From Bradyrhizobium sp. BRP22 (lineage in GTDB: Bacteria > Pseudomonadota > Alphaproteobacteria > Rhizobiales > Xanthobacteraceae): a stretch of DNA of 64,000 nucleotides. Below are positions 41,901 to 50,224 of this stretch, one piece after another. Both the position numbers and the translations under genes were made by a program. Below the pieces are notes generated by a model. The model was not told where the DNA came from, searched no databases, and saw only the letters and a list, made by a program, of their open reading frames with translations. The DNA is taken from NCBI RefSeq assembly GCF_020194175.1, contig NZ_JADYVX010000027.1, positions 1 to 64,000 of the forward strand, written 5' to 3'. The number at the start of each line of letters is the position of its first letter. Positions within the stretch are counted from its first letter, which is position 1.

Positions 41901-43571
41901 ATGAAGGTGCCATTTGGATTTGCCGCGCCGCTGTTGCTGTTCCTGCTGTCGATGAGCATCATCGTCGCGGCCTGGTGCTGGTTGGCGACGCCGGTCGCGT
42001 CGGGACACGCACCCGTCGATCCCGTGAGAAAGCTGGATTGCGTTTCCTATGCGCCGTTCCGGGGTCATCAGACGCCGTGGAATTCTTCCGTTGTCATCAG
42101 CGCGGACCAGATCGCGCAAGATTTCGCCGACCTTGCCAGGATCACCAACTGCATCCGCATCTACTCGGTGGAGAACGGCCTGGACAAGGTGCCGGAGCTC
42201 GCGTCAAAGGTTGGACTGAAGGTGATCCTCGGCGTCTGGATCGGTCGTGATCGCTTGAAGAATGCCAGCCTCATCGAGACTGCGGTGTTGCTGGCCAACC
42301 AGTTTACCGACGTGGTCACCGCCGTCATCGTCGGCAACGAGGTGTTGCTCCGGGGCGAATTGCCCGAGGCGGGCCTTCGCGAAGCCATCCGCTCCGCCAA
42401 AGGCCGCGTCAGTGTCCCCGTCAGCTACGCCGATAGCTGGGATTTCTGGCTGCGCTATCCGGAGCTCGCCCATGACGTCGACTTCGTGACGATCCACGTC
42501 CTGCCGTATTGGGAAGACGTTCCGCCCCGCGCCGAGGATGCGCCCCAGCATGTGATCGACGCGCGCAACAAGATCGCGCTGGCCTTTCCCGGAAAGGAGA
42601 TCTTCATCGGCGAGGCCGGCTGGCCGAGCCGGGGACGCATGCGTGACGGTGCGCTGCCGTCGCGCATCAACCAGGCGCGCTTCACCTTCGACCTGCTCGA
42701 CAAGGCCAATCGGGAGAACGTTCGTATCAATTTGTTCGAAGCCTATGACGAGCCATGGAAGCGTCAGTGGGAAGGGACGGTCGGCGCCCATTGGGGATGG
42801 CTCGATGGCGAAAGCCGCCAGTTGAAATATTCGTCCGGGGCCACCGTCAGCAACTATCCGCACTGGAAGCTGCAGCTTGGCGCGGGACTCGGCTTCGGCA
42901 TTGCCGTGTTCGTCACGGCGCTGCTGGCGCGTTGGCGCTCGGCTGCGCCATCGGCGTTGCCGCGGTGGCTTGCGGTTGCGGCATCCGCCACCGCCAGCGG
43001 AATCCTGCTCGGTGTGAGCGTGGAGAATGCGCTCTACGAGAGCTACGGCTTTGCCGGATTGGTCCGGCAAGGATCGCTGTTGATGACGGCAATGTTTCTG
43101 CCGCTCCTGTGCGCCAATGCCTTGATGTCGGGCCGCGCGCTCCCGGCTTTTGTGGAATTGATCGGGCCGCGCGAGACGCGAACACGCTCCCTGCCGGCAC
43201 TGCTACTCGGCGCTGTACTCCTCGTCACTGCGCTGGTCGCAGTGGAAGTCGCGCTGGGCCTCATGTTCGACCCGCGATCGCGAGACTTCCCATTTGCCGG
43301 CTTGACCATGGCCGTGGTGCCGATCTGGACTGTGGCGCTGCTGAACCGACGAAAATTGCCGGTCTGCGCGACATCCGAGGCGGTGTTCGCGAGCCTGTTC
43401 GCAGCCGCTGCGTTCTACATCCTGCTGCATGAAGGGGTTCAAAATTGGCAGTCCTTATGGACCTCGACCACACTTTTCCTGCTTGGCGCCGCGTTGTGGC
43501 GGTCGCGTTCCGCAGTCTTGAGTGGGGATATCGGGCATGCCCGTGCCGTTGAGCTTCGGACGCAGGTCTGA
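41901..43571 (+). CDS. Membrane-anchored GH17 beta-1,3-glucanase / glucosyltransferase-like protein
   Basis: A 556-residue protein. A signal anchor at about residues 7-30 is followed by a GH17 catalytic domain (about 45-320). The acid/base is Glu147 in VIVGNEVLLRG and the nucleophile is Glu238 in IFIGEAGWPS. The C-terminal third has six to seven membrane helices (about 355-550), so the catalytic part faces the periplasm. GH17 enzymes cleave or rearrange beta-1,3-glucans. In Bradyrhizobium related proteins are tied to cyclic beta-(1,3)(1,6)-glucan metabolism. A transglycosylase role is possible. The GH1 gene follows 15 bp later. The start MKVPFG is preferred; ATG at 41835 is an alternative. 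Confidence 0.83.
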   Translation: MKVPFGFAAPLLLFLLSMSIIVAAWCWLATPVASGHAPVDPVRKLDCVSYAPFRGHQTPWNSSVVISADQIAQDFADLARITNCIRIYSVENGLDKVPELASKVGLKVILGVWIGRDRLKNASLIETAVLLANQFTDVVTAVIVGNEVLLRGELPEAGLREAIRSAKGRVSVPVSYADSWDFWLRYPELAHDVDFVTIHVLPYWEDVPPRAEDAPQHVIDARNKIALAFPGKEIFIGEAGWPSRGRMRDGALPSRINQARFTFDLLDKANRENVRINLFEAYDEPWKRQWEGTVGAHWGWLDGESRQLKYSSGATVSNYPHWKLQLGAGLGFGIAVFVTALLARWRSAAPSALPRWLAVAASATASGILLGVSVENALYESYGFAGLVRQGSLLMTAMFLPLLCANALMSGRALPAFVELIGPRETRTRSLPALLLGAVLLVTALVAVEVALGLMFDPRSRDFPFAGLTMAVVPIWTVALLNRRKLPVCATSEAVFASLFAAAAFYILLHEGVQNWQSLWTSTTLFLLGAALWRSRSAVLSGDIGHARAVELRTQV

Positions 43572-43586
43572 TCCGGGAGTATGCTG

Positions 43587-45047
43587 ATGTCGTCGGATGG
43601 GATTTCACGGCGTCATTTCGCCACGCTCGCCGGCGCGGCGGCTCTCGGATTGTCGGCTGCGCCGGCCCACCCGGCCGACGGCGGGACGCGGGAAAACGCA
43701 TCGGCCAGCTTCCCGGCCGGCTTTCGCTGGGGCACCGCCACCTCGGCCTATCAGATCGAAGGAGCCGTCAACGAAGACGGACGGGGGCCGGCGATCTGGG
43801 ATCGCTTCGCCCACACGCCCGGGACCATCATCGACCACAGCAATGCAGACGTCGCGTGCGATCATTATCGCCTGTACCGCGACGACGTCCAATTGATGAA
43901 GGCGCTGGGATCCATGGCATATCGTTTCTCGATCGCGTGGCCGCGTGTCTTCCCGGACGGATCGGGCACACCAAACCCGAACGGCCTCGGCTTCTACGAT
44001 CGGCTGATCGACGAACTGCTGGCGAACGGCATTGAGCCGTTTGCCACGCTGTATCATTGGGATCTGCCGCAAACGCTGCAGGACCGTTTCGGCGGCTGGA
44101 TGTCTCGCGACACAGCAAAGGTCTTTGCGGATTACGCCGCCTATGTCGCCGAACGCCTGAGCGATCGCGTCAGCCACATCTTCACCATCAACGAATGTTC
44201 GAGGCTCGTTCATCTCGGCCACGGCCTCGGGATCGACGCCCCCGGTTTGAAACTGCCGCAAGCCGAATTGAACCAGGTCCGGCACAACGTCGCGCTGGGG
44301 CACGGCCTGGCAGTGCAGGCGATCCGTGCACGCGGCCGGCCAGGAACCAAAGTCGGGCCCGCGGAGAACCTGGTCGTCTGTATCCCTGCGATCGACACGC
44401 CAGCGAACGTCCGCGCGGCAGAAATCGCGACGCGCGAGCTCAACGGCGGCTACCTGACCGTGATGTTCGAGGGTCGGTACACCGACGGCTTTCTGGCCGA
44501 GGCTGGAAAGGATGCCCCAAAGTACACGGCCGAGGATCTCCGCATCATCTCCTCGCCGATCGATTTTCTGGGACTGAACATCTACAAGCCCGACCATTAC
44601 GTGATGGCTGCCGACAATGAGCGCGGCTTCGCCCTGGCGCCGTTTCCCGCATCGTTTCCGCACATGGATGCGGATTGGCTGCGGGTAGGCCCCGAGGCGA
44701 TGTATTGGGCGCCGCGTCACGCGGCGAAGCTGTGGGGTGTGCAGTCGATCTATGTCACCGAGAACGGGACGTCGTCGGCAGACGAAGTCGCCGCCGACGG
44801 TAATGTCTACGATCTCGATCGCGTGATGTATCTCCGCAATTATCTGCAACAGTTGCAGCGGGCGACGTCGCAGGGAGTGCCCGTGGCCGGCTACTTCCTC
44901 TGGAGCCTGATCGACAATTTTGAATGGGCGGATGGCTATGAAAAGCGATTCGGACTCTATCGCGTTGACTTCAAGACGCAGCGTCGCACGCCGAAACTGA
45001 GTGCGTCGTTCTACCGTGAGGTCATCAAGCAAAACGCCGTGGTCTGA
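43587..45047 (+). CDS. Exported GH1 beta-glucosidase
   Basis: A 486-residue family GH1 enzyme. The N-terminus SSDGISRRHFATLAGAAALGLSAAPAHPA is a Tat-type signal, unusual because most GH1 beta-glucosidases are cytoplasmic. The catalytic residues are Glu203 in IFTINECSR (acid/base; the usual NEP is NEC here) and Glu392 in IYVTENGTSS (nucleophile). The GFRWGTATSAYQIEGAVNEDGRGPAIWD start and WSLIDNFEWADGYEKRFGLYRVDF end are classic. With the GH17 protein it could degrade beta-glucans to glucose in the periplasm. The start at 43587 gives a 7-bp spacing to GGGAG; ATG 43581 is too close. Confidence 0.9.
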   Translation: MSSDGISRRHFATLAGAAALGLSAAPAHPADGGTRENASASFPAGFRWGTATSAYQIEGAVNEDGRGPAIWDRFAHTPGTIIDHSNADVACDHYRLYRDDVQLMKALGSMAYRFSIAWPRVFPDGSGTPNPNGLGFYDRLIDELLANGIEPFATLYHWDLPQTLQDRFGGWMSRDTAKVFADYAAYVAERLSDRVSHIFTINECSRLVHLGHGLGIDAPGLKLPQAELNQVRHNVALGHGLAVQAIRARGRPGTKVGPAENLVVCIPAIDTPANVRAAEIATRELNGGYLTVMFEGRYTDGFLAEAGKDAPKYTAEDLRIISSPIDFLGLNIYKPDHYVMAADNERGFALAPFPASFPHMDADWLRVGPEAMYWAPRHAAKLWGVQSIYVTENGTSSADEVAADGNVYDLDRVMYLRNYLQQLQRATSQGVPVAGYFLWSLIDNFEWADGYEKRFGLYRVDFKTQRRTPKLSASFYREVIKQNAVV

Positions 45048-45353
45048 TACTCCAGTCGGACAAATGCTTTCCGCTGCCGTCAGCGGCCAAGATGGTGCCG
45101 GCCCATTTGCGAAAGGCTGGCGCGGCAGGCGAGGCGGTAAATGATGCCGATGAAATATGCCAACATGATCGAACTCCATTGTTGGATCACGAGGGGGATA
45201 TTGGACCTGTATTCTTTCGGCCGTTTTTCGCGGGCCGTTGAAAATGACTTCGTCGCGGCTATCCAGGATTTCATCGAGTGGCGGCGCGCGAAACAGAACT
45301 ATGCGCGGCTCAGAGATATCGCCCTCATTTGGTGAGGGCTACTGTCCTTACTC
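45048..45353. other. Gap between convergent GH1 and glutamine-synthetase-like genes
   Basis: About 306 bp, lower in GC than its neighbours. It holds a possible 64-codon ORF on the plus strand, listed separately, and an overlapping minus-strand ORF judged less likely. No repeat unit or clear terminator was seen. Confidence 0.45.
45141..45335 (+). CDS. Possible small protein of unknown function (64 aa)
   Basis: A 64-residue frame (MMPMKYANMIELHCWITRGILDLYSFGRFSRAVENDFVAAIQDFIEWRRAKQNYARLRDIALIW). The amino-acid make-up is protein-like: an amphipathic helix around AVENDFVAAIQDFIEWRRAK and few low-complexity residues. The ribosome site is weak. No family is recognised. It could be a real small helical protein or chance coding in an AT-richer gap. 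Confidence 0.3.
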   Translation: MMPMKYANMIELHCWITRGILDLYSFGRFSRAVENDFVAAIQDFIEWRRAKQNYARLRDIALIW

Positions 45354-46790
45354 TCAGAACATCTCGAAATACTCGCGATGCTCCCAGTCGGACACTTCGG
45401 CCTGGAAACGCTCGATCTCGGCGTTCTTGATATGCACGTAGTAATCGACGAACTCCGCGCCCAGCGCCTTTCGGAAGAATGGATCGTCGTTCAGCGCGAA
45501 CACCGCCTCGCGCAGGCTCTTCGGCAACAGCGCCGCCTTGGTCTCATAGGGCGTGTCCGCCGACGGTCCCGGATCGAGCTTGCGGTCGATGCCGTCCAGG
45601 CCCGAGAGAATTTGCGAGGCCATGTAGAGATAGGGGTTGGCGGCCGGCTCGCCGATCCGGTTCTCCAGCCGTGTCGCCGGATCGCCGGCGCCGCCGAGCA
45701 CGCGGATCATGACGCCGCGATTGTCGCGGCCCCAGATCGCGCGGTCCGGCGCCAGCGAATAGGAGCGGTAACGCTTGTAGCCGTTGATGGTCGGCGTCGT
45801 GAACACGGTGGAGGCGCGGGCATGCTCCAACAGCCCGGCGAGGTAGCACGACCCGAGCGGGCTCAAGGCCTCATCGCTCTCCTTCGCCATGAATGCATTC
45901 TCGCCGCTTGTGCGCGACACCAGCGATTGATGCAGGTGCCAGCCCGAGGCGAAGACGTTCGGCAGCTTCGGGCGGCACATGAAGGTCGCGTGGTAGCCAT
46001 GCCGCCGCGCGATCTGTTTCACGGCGGCGCGGAACAGCACCATGGTGTCTGCAGGCTCGATGCCTGCGGTCGGCTGAAACGTGAATTCGCACTGGCTCGG
46101 GCCGAACTCGACCTCGACCGAGCGCAATGGCAGGCCAAGGGCGAGGACATCGCGGCGGATGATCTCCAGCGCCGGCTCCATCTGGTCGTAGCGCTGCTCG
46201 GTCAGATATTGATAGCCGTGCGAGAGCAGGCTCACCGAGGGGGGCCGGCCCGGCTGGCCAGAATCCTCCGGCGCCATATGCGCGTCGTCGAGCTTGAACA
46301 GGTGGAATTCGACCTCGAGCCCGGCAACGAAGTCATAGCCGCGCGAGCCGAGCTGTTCGAGCACCCTGCGATAGAGATTGCGCGTGGCGAACGGCACCGG
46401 CCGGCCGTCATTGAAATAGATGTCGCAGAGCAGCCAGCCTGTCGTGGGCGCCCATGGCAGCACACGGAACGTCGTGGGGTCGGCCACCATCAATACGTCG
46501 GCGGCGCCTTCCATCTCCTTCATGCCGAAGCCGCCGCCGGCGCTGAACACCGGAAACACCGTCTTGTGCGACGTATCCTTCGCCAGCATGGTCGTGGTGA
46601 TGGAACAGCCGCTTTCCAGCGCCCGCACCGCTTCGCCTGCGATCAGCGTCTTGCCGCGCAGGATGCCATGCTGGTCCGGAAACGATAGGCGGATGACTTC
46701 GAGGTTCTTGTCTTCGACGATGCGGCGGACGCGCGCCGCCGCTTCCTTCTGCTCATCCGACCACAGGCCGTAACGCTGGACAAAGCTCAA
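45354..46790 (-). CDS. Glutamine synthetase family protein, probable gamma-glutamyl-amine ligase
   Basis: A 478-residue member of the glutamine synthetase superfamily, which activates a gamma-carboxyl with ATP and joins it to an amine. Landmarks are LEVIRLSFPDQHGILRGKTL (N-terminal beta-grasp), LEVEFHLFKLDD and VEVEFGPSQCEFTF (metal-ligand glutamates), GWHLHQSLVS (the HxHxS active-site block), and NGYKRYRSYSLAPDRAIWGRDNRG. This is not a GlnA housekeeping type; related enzymes glutamylate polyamines or aromatic amines such as aniline. It lies about 110 bp downstream of a Rieske oxygenase on the same strand. The start is TTG with AAGGAG 6 bp upstream. Confidence 0.88.
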   Translation of the reverse strand: MSFVQRYGLWSDEQKEAAARVRRIVEDKNLEVIRLSFPDQHGILRGKTLIAGEAVRALESGCSITTTMLAKDTSHKTVFPVFSAGGGFGMKEMEGAADVLMVADPTTFRVLPWAPTTGWLLCDIYFNDGRPVPFATRNLYRRVLEQLGSRGYDFVAGLEVEFHLFKLDDAHMAPEDSGQPGRPPSVSLLSHGYQYLTEQRYDQMEPALEIIRRDVLALGLPLRSVEVEFGPSQCEFTFQPTAGIEPADTMVLFRAAVKQIARRHGYHATFMCRPKLPNVFASGWHLHQSLVSRTSGENAFMAKESDEALSPLGSCYLAGLLEHARASTVFTTPTINGYKRYRSYSLAPDRAIWGRDNRGVMIRVLGGAGDPATRLENRIGEPAANPYLYMASQILSGLDGIDRKLDPGPSADTPYETKAALLPKSLREAVFALNDDPFFRKALGAEFVDYYVHIKNAEIERFQAEVSDWEHREYFEMF

Positions 46791-46811
46791 CGCGCCACTC
46801 CTTCAGCGACC

Positions 46812-46890
46812 GTCATTGCGAGCGCAGCGAAGCAATCCATCCATCCACGCGCGCGGAGGCAATGGATTGCTTCGCTCCGCTCGTAATGAC
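46812..46890. repeat. Palindromic repeat, GTCATTGCGAGCG / CGCTCGTAATGAC type
   Basis: Arms GTCATTGCGAGCGCAGCGAAGCAATCCAT and ATGGATTGCTTCGCTCCGCTCGTAATGAC nearly mirror each other around CCATCCACGCGCGCGGAGGCA. It lies between the Rieske and glutamine-synthetase-like genes within one transcription unit, where it could act as a partial terminator. Confidence 0.75.
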
Positions 46891-46902
46891 GGGACAGCAA
46901 CA

Positions 46903-48261
46903 TCACTCGGCCGCCGAGAGATGCCGCACCTTGCCGGCGATCTCGCTAGGCACCGGCGCGGCCCACGGCGCGCCGCGGCGCCGCTTGACGTCGACTTCCA
47001 TCCAGTAGAGCTCCCAACCTTGCGTCGGCCCGATGCCGTCCATGGTCGCGGGGCCCTGGATGCTGCGGGACGTCGCCTCGTCGAGGAACAGCATCGGCTT
47101 CTCGCCGCCGGAGACCTTTTCGATCTCCTGCCGCAGCAGCCGGCGATACTGCACGATCGCCTTGTCGCTCTGGCCGAGATGCTCCTTGGTACGGTCCTGG
47201 ATCGGGCCCATCGACTCCACCGCCCACTGGTCGTGGACGTTGATGTCGTTGCCCATGCCGGTATAGGTCGCGGTCATCTGCTCGTGCGGATCGAAGCCGT
47301 AGTCGTTCGACCTGTTCTTGCGCGACTTGTAGTCGGGCAGTTCATAAAGCTCGAGCCGCTGGTCGCGCATCTTCTTCTTGTCGACCGGCGTCGTGTAACT
47401 GGTGAAGATCGCATACCAGTAGCAGTTCTCGTCATCGACCGGCACATGCCATTGGGTGATCGTCATTTCCGTGCTCATCGGGATGACGAAGCCGTGCGGG
47501 AAGAGCTGGTTGGTCACCCGCACATGCGTGCATTCCTTGTCGAGCTCGCGCAGCGCGATCAGGCGCAGGCCATATTCGGTGTGCTCGACATTGATGATGG
47601 GACGATCGTATTCGCGCAGGATCTTGGTCATCGGCATGTCGCTGCCGGCGGAAGCACCGCGGAACTGTTTTCCGTAGGCGGTCGAGGTGTCCTCATCCTC
47701 GAAGAAGCGGTGCAGGTAGGAGGCATGCGAGGGATCGATGCCGACTTCGAGCGCCTGCAGCCAGTTGCAGTTCATGTGGCCCTTGAAGGCGAAGGTGTGG
47801 CTGTCGGGAGCGACGAAGCAGTCGATCTCCGGAAACGCCGGCGGGGTGCCTTCGCCGAGATATGACCAGAGGATGCCGTTCTTCTCTACCACGGGATAAG
47901 CGCGCTGCTTGATGCCCTTGCAGAGCTGCGAGCTCTTCGGCTCGGCCGGCGTCTCCAGGCATTGGCCGGTGACGTCGAACAGCCAACCGTGGAAGGCGCA
48001 GCGCAGGCCGCCATTTTCCAGCCGGCCGAAGGCGAGATCGGCGCCGCGATGCGCGCAATGGCGGTCGATCAGGCCGTAGCGGCCCGTCTCGTCGCGAAAC
48101 AGCACGAGGTTTTCGCCGAGCAGCCTGACCGGCCGGATCGGCCGCGGCCCGTCAAGCTCGTCCACCAGCGCCGCCGGCTGCCAGTACATCCGCATCAGCT
48201 TGCCGCACGGATCCTTCGGCCCGGTGCGGGTGATCAGGTCGTTCTGCTCCTGGCTCATCAT
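46903..48261 (-). CDS. Rieske non-haem iron oxygenase, alpha subunit
   Basis: A 452-residue oxygenase. The Rieske [2Fe-2S] domain has Cys69-X-His71 (DRHCAHRGADLAFG) and Cys88-X2-His91 (LRCAFHGWLFD). The catalytic iron site is His179 and His184 with nearby Asp176 (EVGIDPSHASYLHRFF). The length and the GID/DPSH variant resemble phthalate-dioxygenase-type homomeric oxygenases that dihydroxylate or demethylate aromatic rings. No reductase or ferredoxin gene is adjacent. It is co-directional with the glutamine-synthetase-like gene and divergent from an IclR regulator. An aromatic amine or carboxylate is a reasonable guess for the substrate. Confidence 0.9.
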   Translation of the reverse strand: MMSQEQNDLITRTGPKDPCGKLMRMYWQPAALVDELDGPRPIRPVRLLGENLVLFRDETGRYGLIDRHCAHRGADLAFGRLENGGLRCAFHGWLFDVTGQCLETPAEPKSSQLCKGIKQRAYPVVEKNGILWSYLGEGTPPAFPEIDCFVAPDSHTFAFKGHMNCNWLQALEVGIDPSHASYLHRFFEDEDTSTAYGKQFRGASAGSDMPMTKILREYDRPIINVEHTEYGLRLIALRELDKECTHVRVTNQLFPHGFVIPMSTEMTITQWHVPVDDENCYWYAIFTSYTTPVDKKKMRDQRLELYELPDYKSRKNRSNDYGFDPHEQMTATYTGMGNDINVHDQWAVESMGPIQDRTKEHLGQSDKAIVQYRRLLRQEIEKVSGGEKPMLFLDEATSRSIQGPATMDGIGPTQGWELYWMEVDVKRRRGAPWAAPVPSEIAGKVRHLSAAE

Positions 48262-48280
48262 GGCGGCGGTCCTTTCCGGG

Positions 48281-48317
48281 CGTTCGGATTTGTTCGCCTA
48301 TTGAACGAATGGGCGAA
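48281..48317. promoter_or_regulatory. Inverted TTCG/CGAA motifs between Rieske and iclR genes, candidate operator
   Basis: TTCGCC (48293-48298) and GGCGAA (48312-48317) are inverted with a 13-bp spacer. Additional GTTCG (48281-48285) and ACGAA (48305-48309) half-sites lie within the array. It sits in the 118-bp divergent region, 20-55 bp before the Rieske gene, where an IclR-type protein would act on both genes. Confidence 0.45.
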
Positions 48318-48379
48318 TTATGCCATGGCTCAATCGAGCGGCAAGCACAATTTTTGATCCGTGCCGCCGGGACGGGCCG

Positions 48380-49165
48380 ATGCCGAAGCTGAAGCGTGAG
48401 GATCGCGAGGAGCGCGCCACCGATTTTGTCGAGAGCCTCGATCGCGGCCTGCGCCTGCTCCAGATCTTCGGCACCATCACGGGACCTGCGACGCTGAGCG
48501 ATCTCGCGCGCGCTGCCGACCTGCCGCGTGCCACGGCGCGGCGTATCCTGTTCACGCTGGAGCGCGGCGGGTTCGTCGCGACCGATGGCAAGCTGTTCAC
48601 GCTCACGGCGCATGTGCTGACGCTCGCCGGATCGTACCTGCGCTCGAACCAGGTGATCGCGCTGCTGCAGCCGGTGCTTGATCGCATCGCGAGCGCGGCG
48701 CAGGAGATCAGTTCACTTGCGTTGCTCGATGGCGACGATGTCGTGTTCGTCGCGCGCGGCAGCCCGGCGCGGATGTTCTCCAGCGGTCTCGATATCGGCT
48801 ACCGCCTGCCAGCCTTCTGCACGTCGGTCGGCCGCGCCATGCTCGGCCGGCTCCGTGATGATGAACTGGCGGCAAGATTGAAGGCGATGCGCCGCGAGGC
48901 GCTGACACCGCAGACGGTAACCGATCCAAAGCGGCTGCTTGCCGCCATCATCGCCGATCGCGAAAAGGGCTACTCGCTCGTCGACCGCGAGGCCGAGCCG
49001 CATTTTCGCTCGATCTCGGTGCCGGTCCGCCGCTACGACGACACCATCGTCGCCGCCATCAACATGGGCGCCCATGTCGATCGCGTGCCGACGGAAGAAT
49101 TGATCGACCGCTTCCTGCCGCTGCTGCGAGAGGGGGCGGAGGATGTGAAGGATAGGTTGCTCTGA
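48380..49165 (+). CDS. IclR family transcriptional regulator
   Basis: A 261-residue regulator. The N-terminal winged helix-turn-helix spans about residues 14-80 (ESLDRGLRLLQIFGTITGPATLSDLARAADLPRATARRILFTLERGGFV). The effector domain follows, with IGYRLPAFCTSVGRAMLGRL and EKGYSLVDREAEPHFRSISVPVRRYDD. It resembles the PcaR/CatR-type subgroup controlling aromatic catabolism. Being divergent from the Rieske oxygenase, it is the likely regulator of that oxygenase and the glutamine-synthetase-like enzyme. The start MPKLKREDREE at 48380 is typical; the upstream in-frame extension is not. Confidence 0.92.
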   Translation: MPKLKREDREERATDFVESLDRGLRLLQIFGTITGPATLSDLARAADLPRATARRILFTLERGGFVATDGKLFTLTAHVLTLAGSYLRSNQVIALLQPVLDRIASAAQEISSLALLDGDDVVFVARGSPARMFSSGLDIGYRLPAFCTSVGRAMLGRLRDDELAARLKAMRREALTPQTVTDPKRLLAAIIADREKGYSLVDREAEPHFRSISVPVRRYDDTIVAAINMGAHVDRVPTEELIDRFLPLLREGAEDVKDRLL

Positions 49166-49174
49166 GCAACGCCT

Positions 49175-49260
49175 GTAGCCCGGATAGAGCGAAGCGCAAT
49201 CGGGTCATTTTACGGGGGATAGAGTTTTCCCGGGTTACGCTGCGCTCCACCCGGGCTACG
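49175..49260. repeat. Dispersed repeat, GTAGCCCGG / CCGGGCTAC family (copy 2 of 3)
   Basis: Ends GTAGCCCGG (49175-49183) and CCGGGCTAC (49251-49259) are perfect inverted copies. GAGCGAAGCGCAAT and TTACGCTGCGCTCC are partly complementary inner arms. It lies between the convergent iclR and boxR genes and may terminate both transcripts. Confidence 0.8.
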
Positions 49261-49270
49261 CGCTATCTCG

Positions 49271-50179
49271 CTACATCGCCACGCTGCGCAATCCGAAGCT
49301 GCGCGCCTGGTTTTGCAGCACTGGCCTCACCGCTTCGATCAGCCGTGCGGCGGCGGCATCGACAGAAAGGCCTGCCGTATCGACCACGGCTGACGCGCGC
49401 GAATAAAGCGGCTCGCGGCTGAGCAGGATGTTGCGGAGCTCGGCCATTGCCGAGCGATCGTCGGCCATCGGCCGCAGGTCGCCCTGGCGGCGCACCCGCG
49501 CCATGTGCTCTTCCGGCTCGGCCTTCAGCCAGATCGTGTAGAACGACGACAGGATCAGGTCGAAGGTCAGCGGCTCGGAGACGATGCCGCCGCCGGTCGC
49601 CAGCACCATCAGCTCATTGCGCGCCAGCAATTGCTTCAGCGCCGCCTGCTCCATGCGCCGAAAACCTTCCAGGCCGTAAAGCGCGATGATCTCGGCGACG
49701 GAGAGGCCGTTCTCGCGTTCGACTTCCTTGTTGAGCTCGACAAAGCTCCAGCCGATCCGCTTCGCCAGCATCTTGCCGAGCGTGGACTTGCCGGCGCCAC
49801 GCAGCCCGATCAGCGCGATGCCTGCAAATGACGAGCGCCGTTGCGCGGCGGGACCGCTGCCGCCGAGAATGTCCTTGGCGTGCGCGATCTGCTCAGGTGT
49901 GGCCTTGCGCAGGAGGTCGCGGATCACGGCCCAGTCCGGCGCCGGCTCGGTGGAGGGGATCAGATCTTCCAGATGCGCGCCCATCGCGTGTGACACCCGG
50001 CGCAGCAGCACGATCGAGACATTGCCCTTGCCGCTTTCGAGCTGCGCGATATAGCGCTCCGAAATTCCGGAAACCTTGGCGAGCACTTTCCGCGACATGC
50101 CGCGCAGCGCGCGCATGGTGCGCACGCGCTGACCGAGCTGTTCGAGGAAGTTGGTTTCGGGATCGCCTTGGTCTGTCAT
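49271..50179 (-). CDS. boxR: BoxR-type regulator: HTH domain fused to a shikimate-kinase-like domain
   Basis: A 302-residue protein. The N-terminal XRE-type helix-turn-helix is at residues 15-72 (LGQRVRTMRALRGMSRKVLAKVSGISERYIAQLESGKGNVS). A linker leads to a shikimate-kinase-like domain with Walker A GLRGAGKST (125-133), LATGGGIV, and RRQGDLRPMADD. This architecture is that of BzdR/BoxR, which repress benzoyl-CoA pathway genes and are released by benzoyl-CoA bound to the kinase-like domain. It is divergent from the benzoate-CoA ligase gene, as expected. The start MTDQGD is preceded by a G-rich ribosome site. The same frame is open much further upstream but only by chance. Confidence 0.92.
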   Translation of the reverse strand: MTDQGDPETNFLEQLGQRVRTMRALRGMSRKVLAKVSGISERYIAQLESGKGNVSIVLLRRVSHAMGAHLEDLIPSTEPAPDWAVIRDLLRKATPEQIAHAKDILGGSGPAAQRRSSFAGIALIGLRGAGKSTLGKMLAKRIGWSFVELNKEVERENGLSVAEIIALYGLEGFRRMEQAALKQLLARNELMVLATGGGIVSEPLTFDLILSSFYTIWLKAEPEEHMARVRRQGDLRPMADDRSAMAELRNILLSREPLYSRASAVVDTAGLSVDAAAARLIEAVRPVLQNQARSFGLRSVAM

Positions 50180-50224
50180 GTCCCCCCCGCAAAGGAGTCG
50201 CAGGAAGGATAGTGCCGATGAGGA

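Noticed and set aside
45080..45274. Minus-strand 64-codon ORF overlapping the small plus-strand ORF
   Set aside because: No ribosome site, and it conflicts with a slightly more protein-like plus-strand frame. Neither is certain, and only the plus-strand frame is listed at low confidence.
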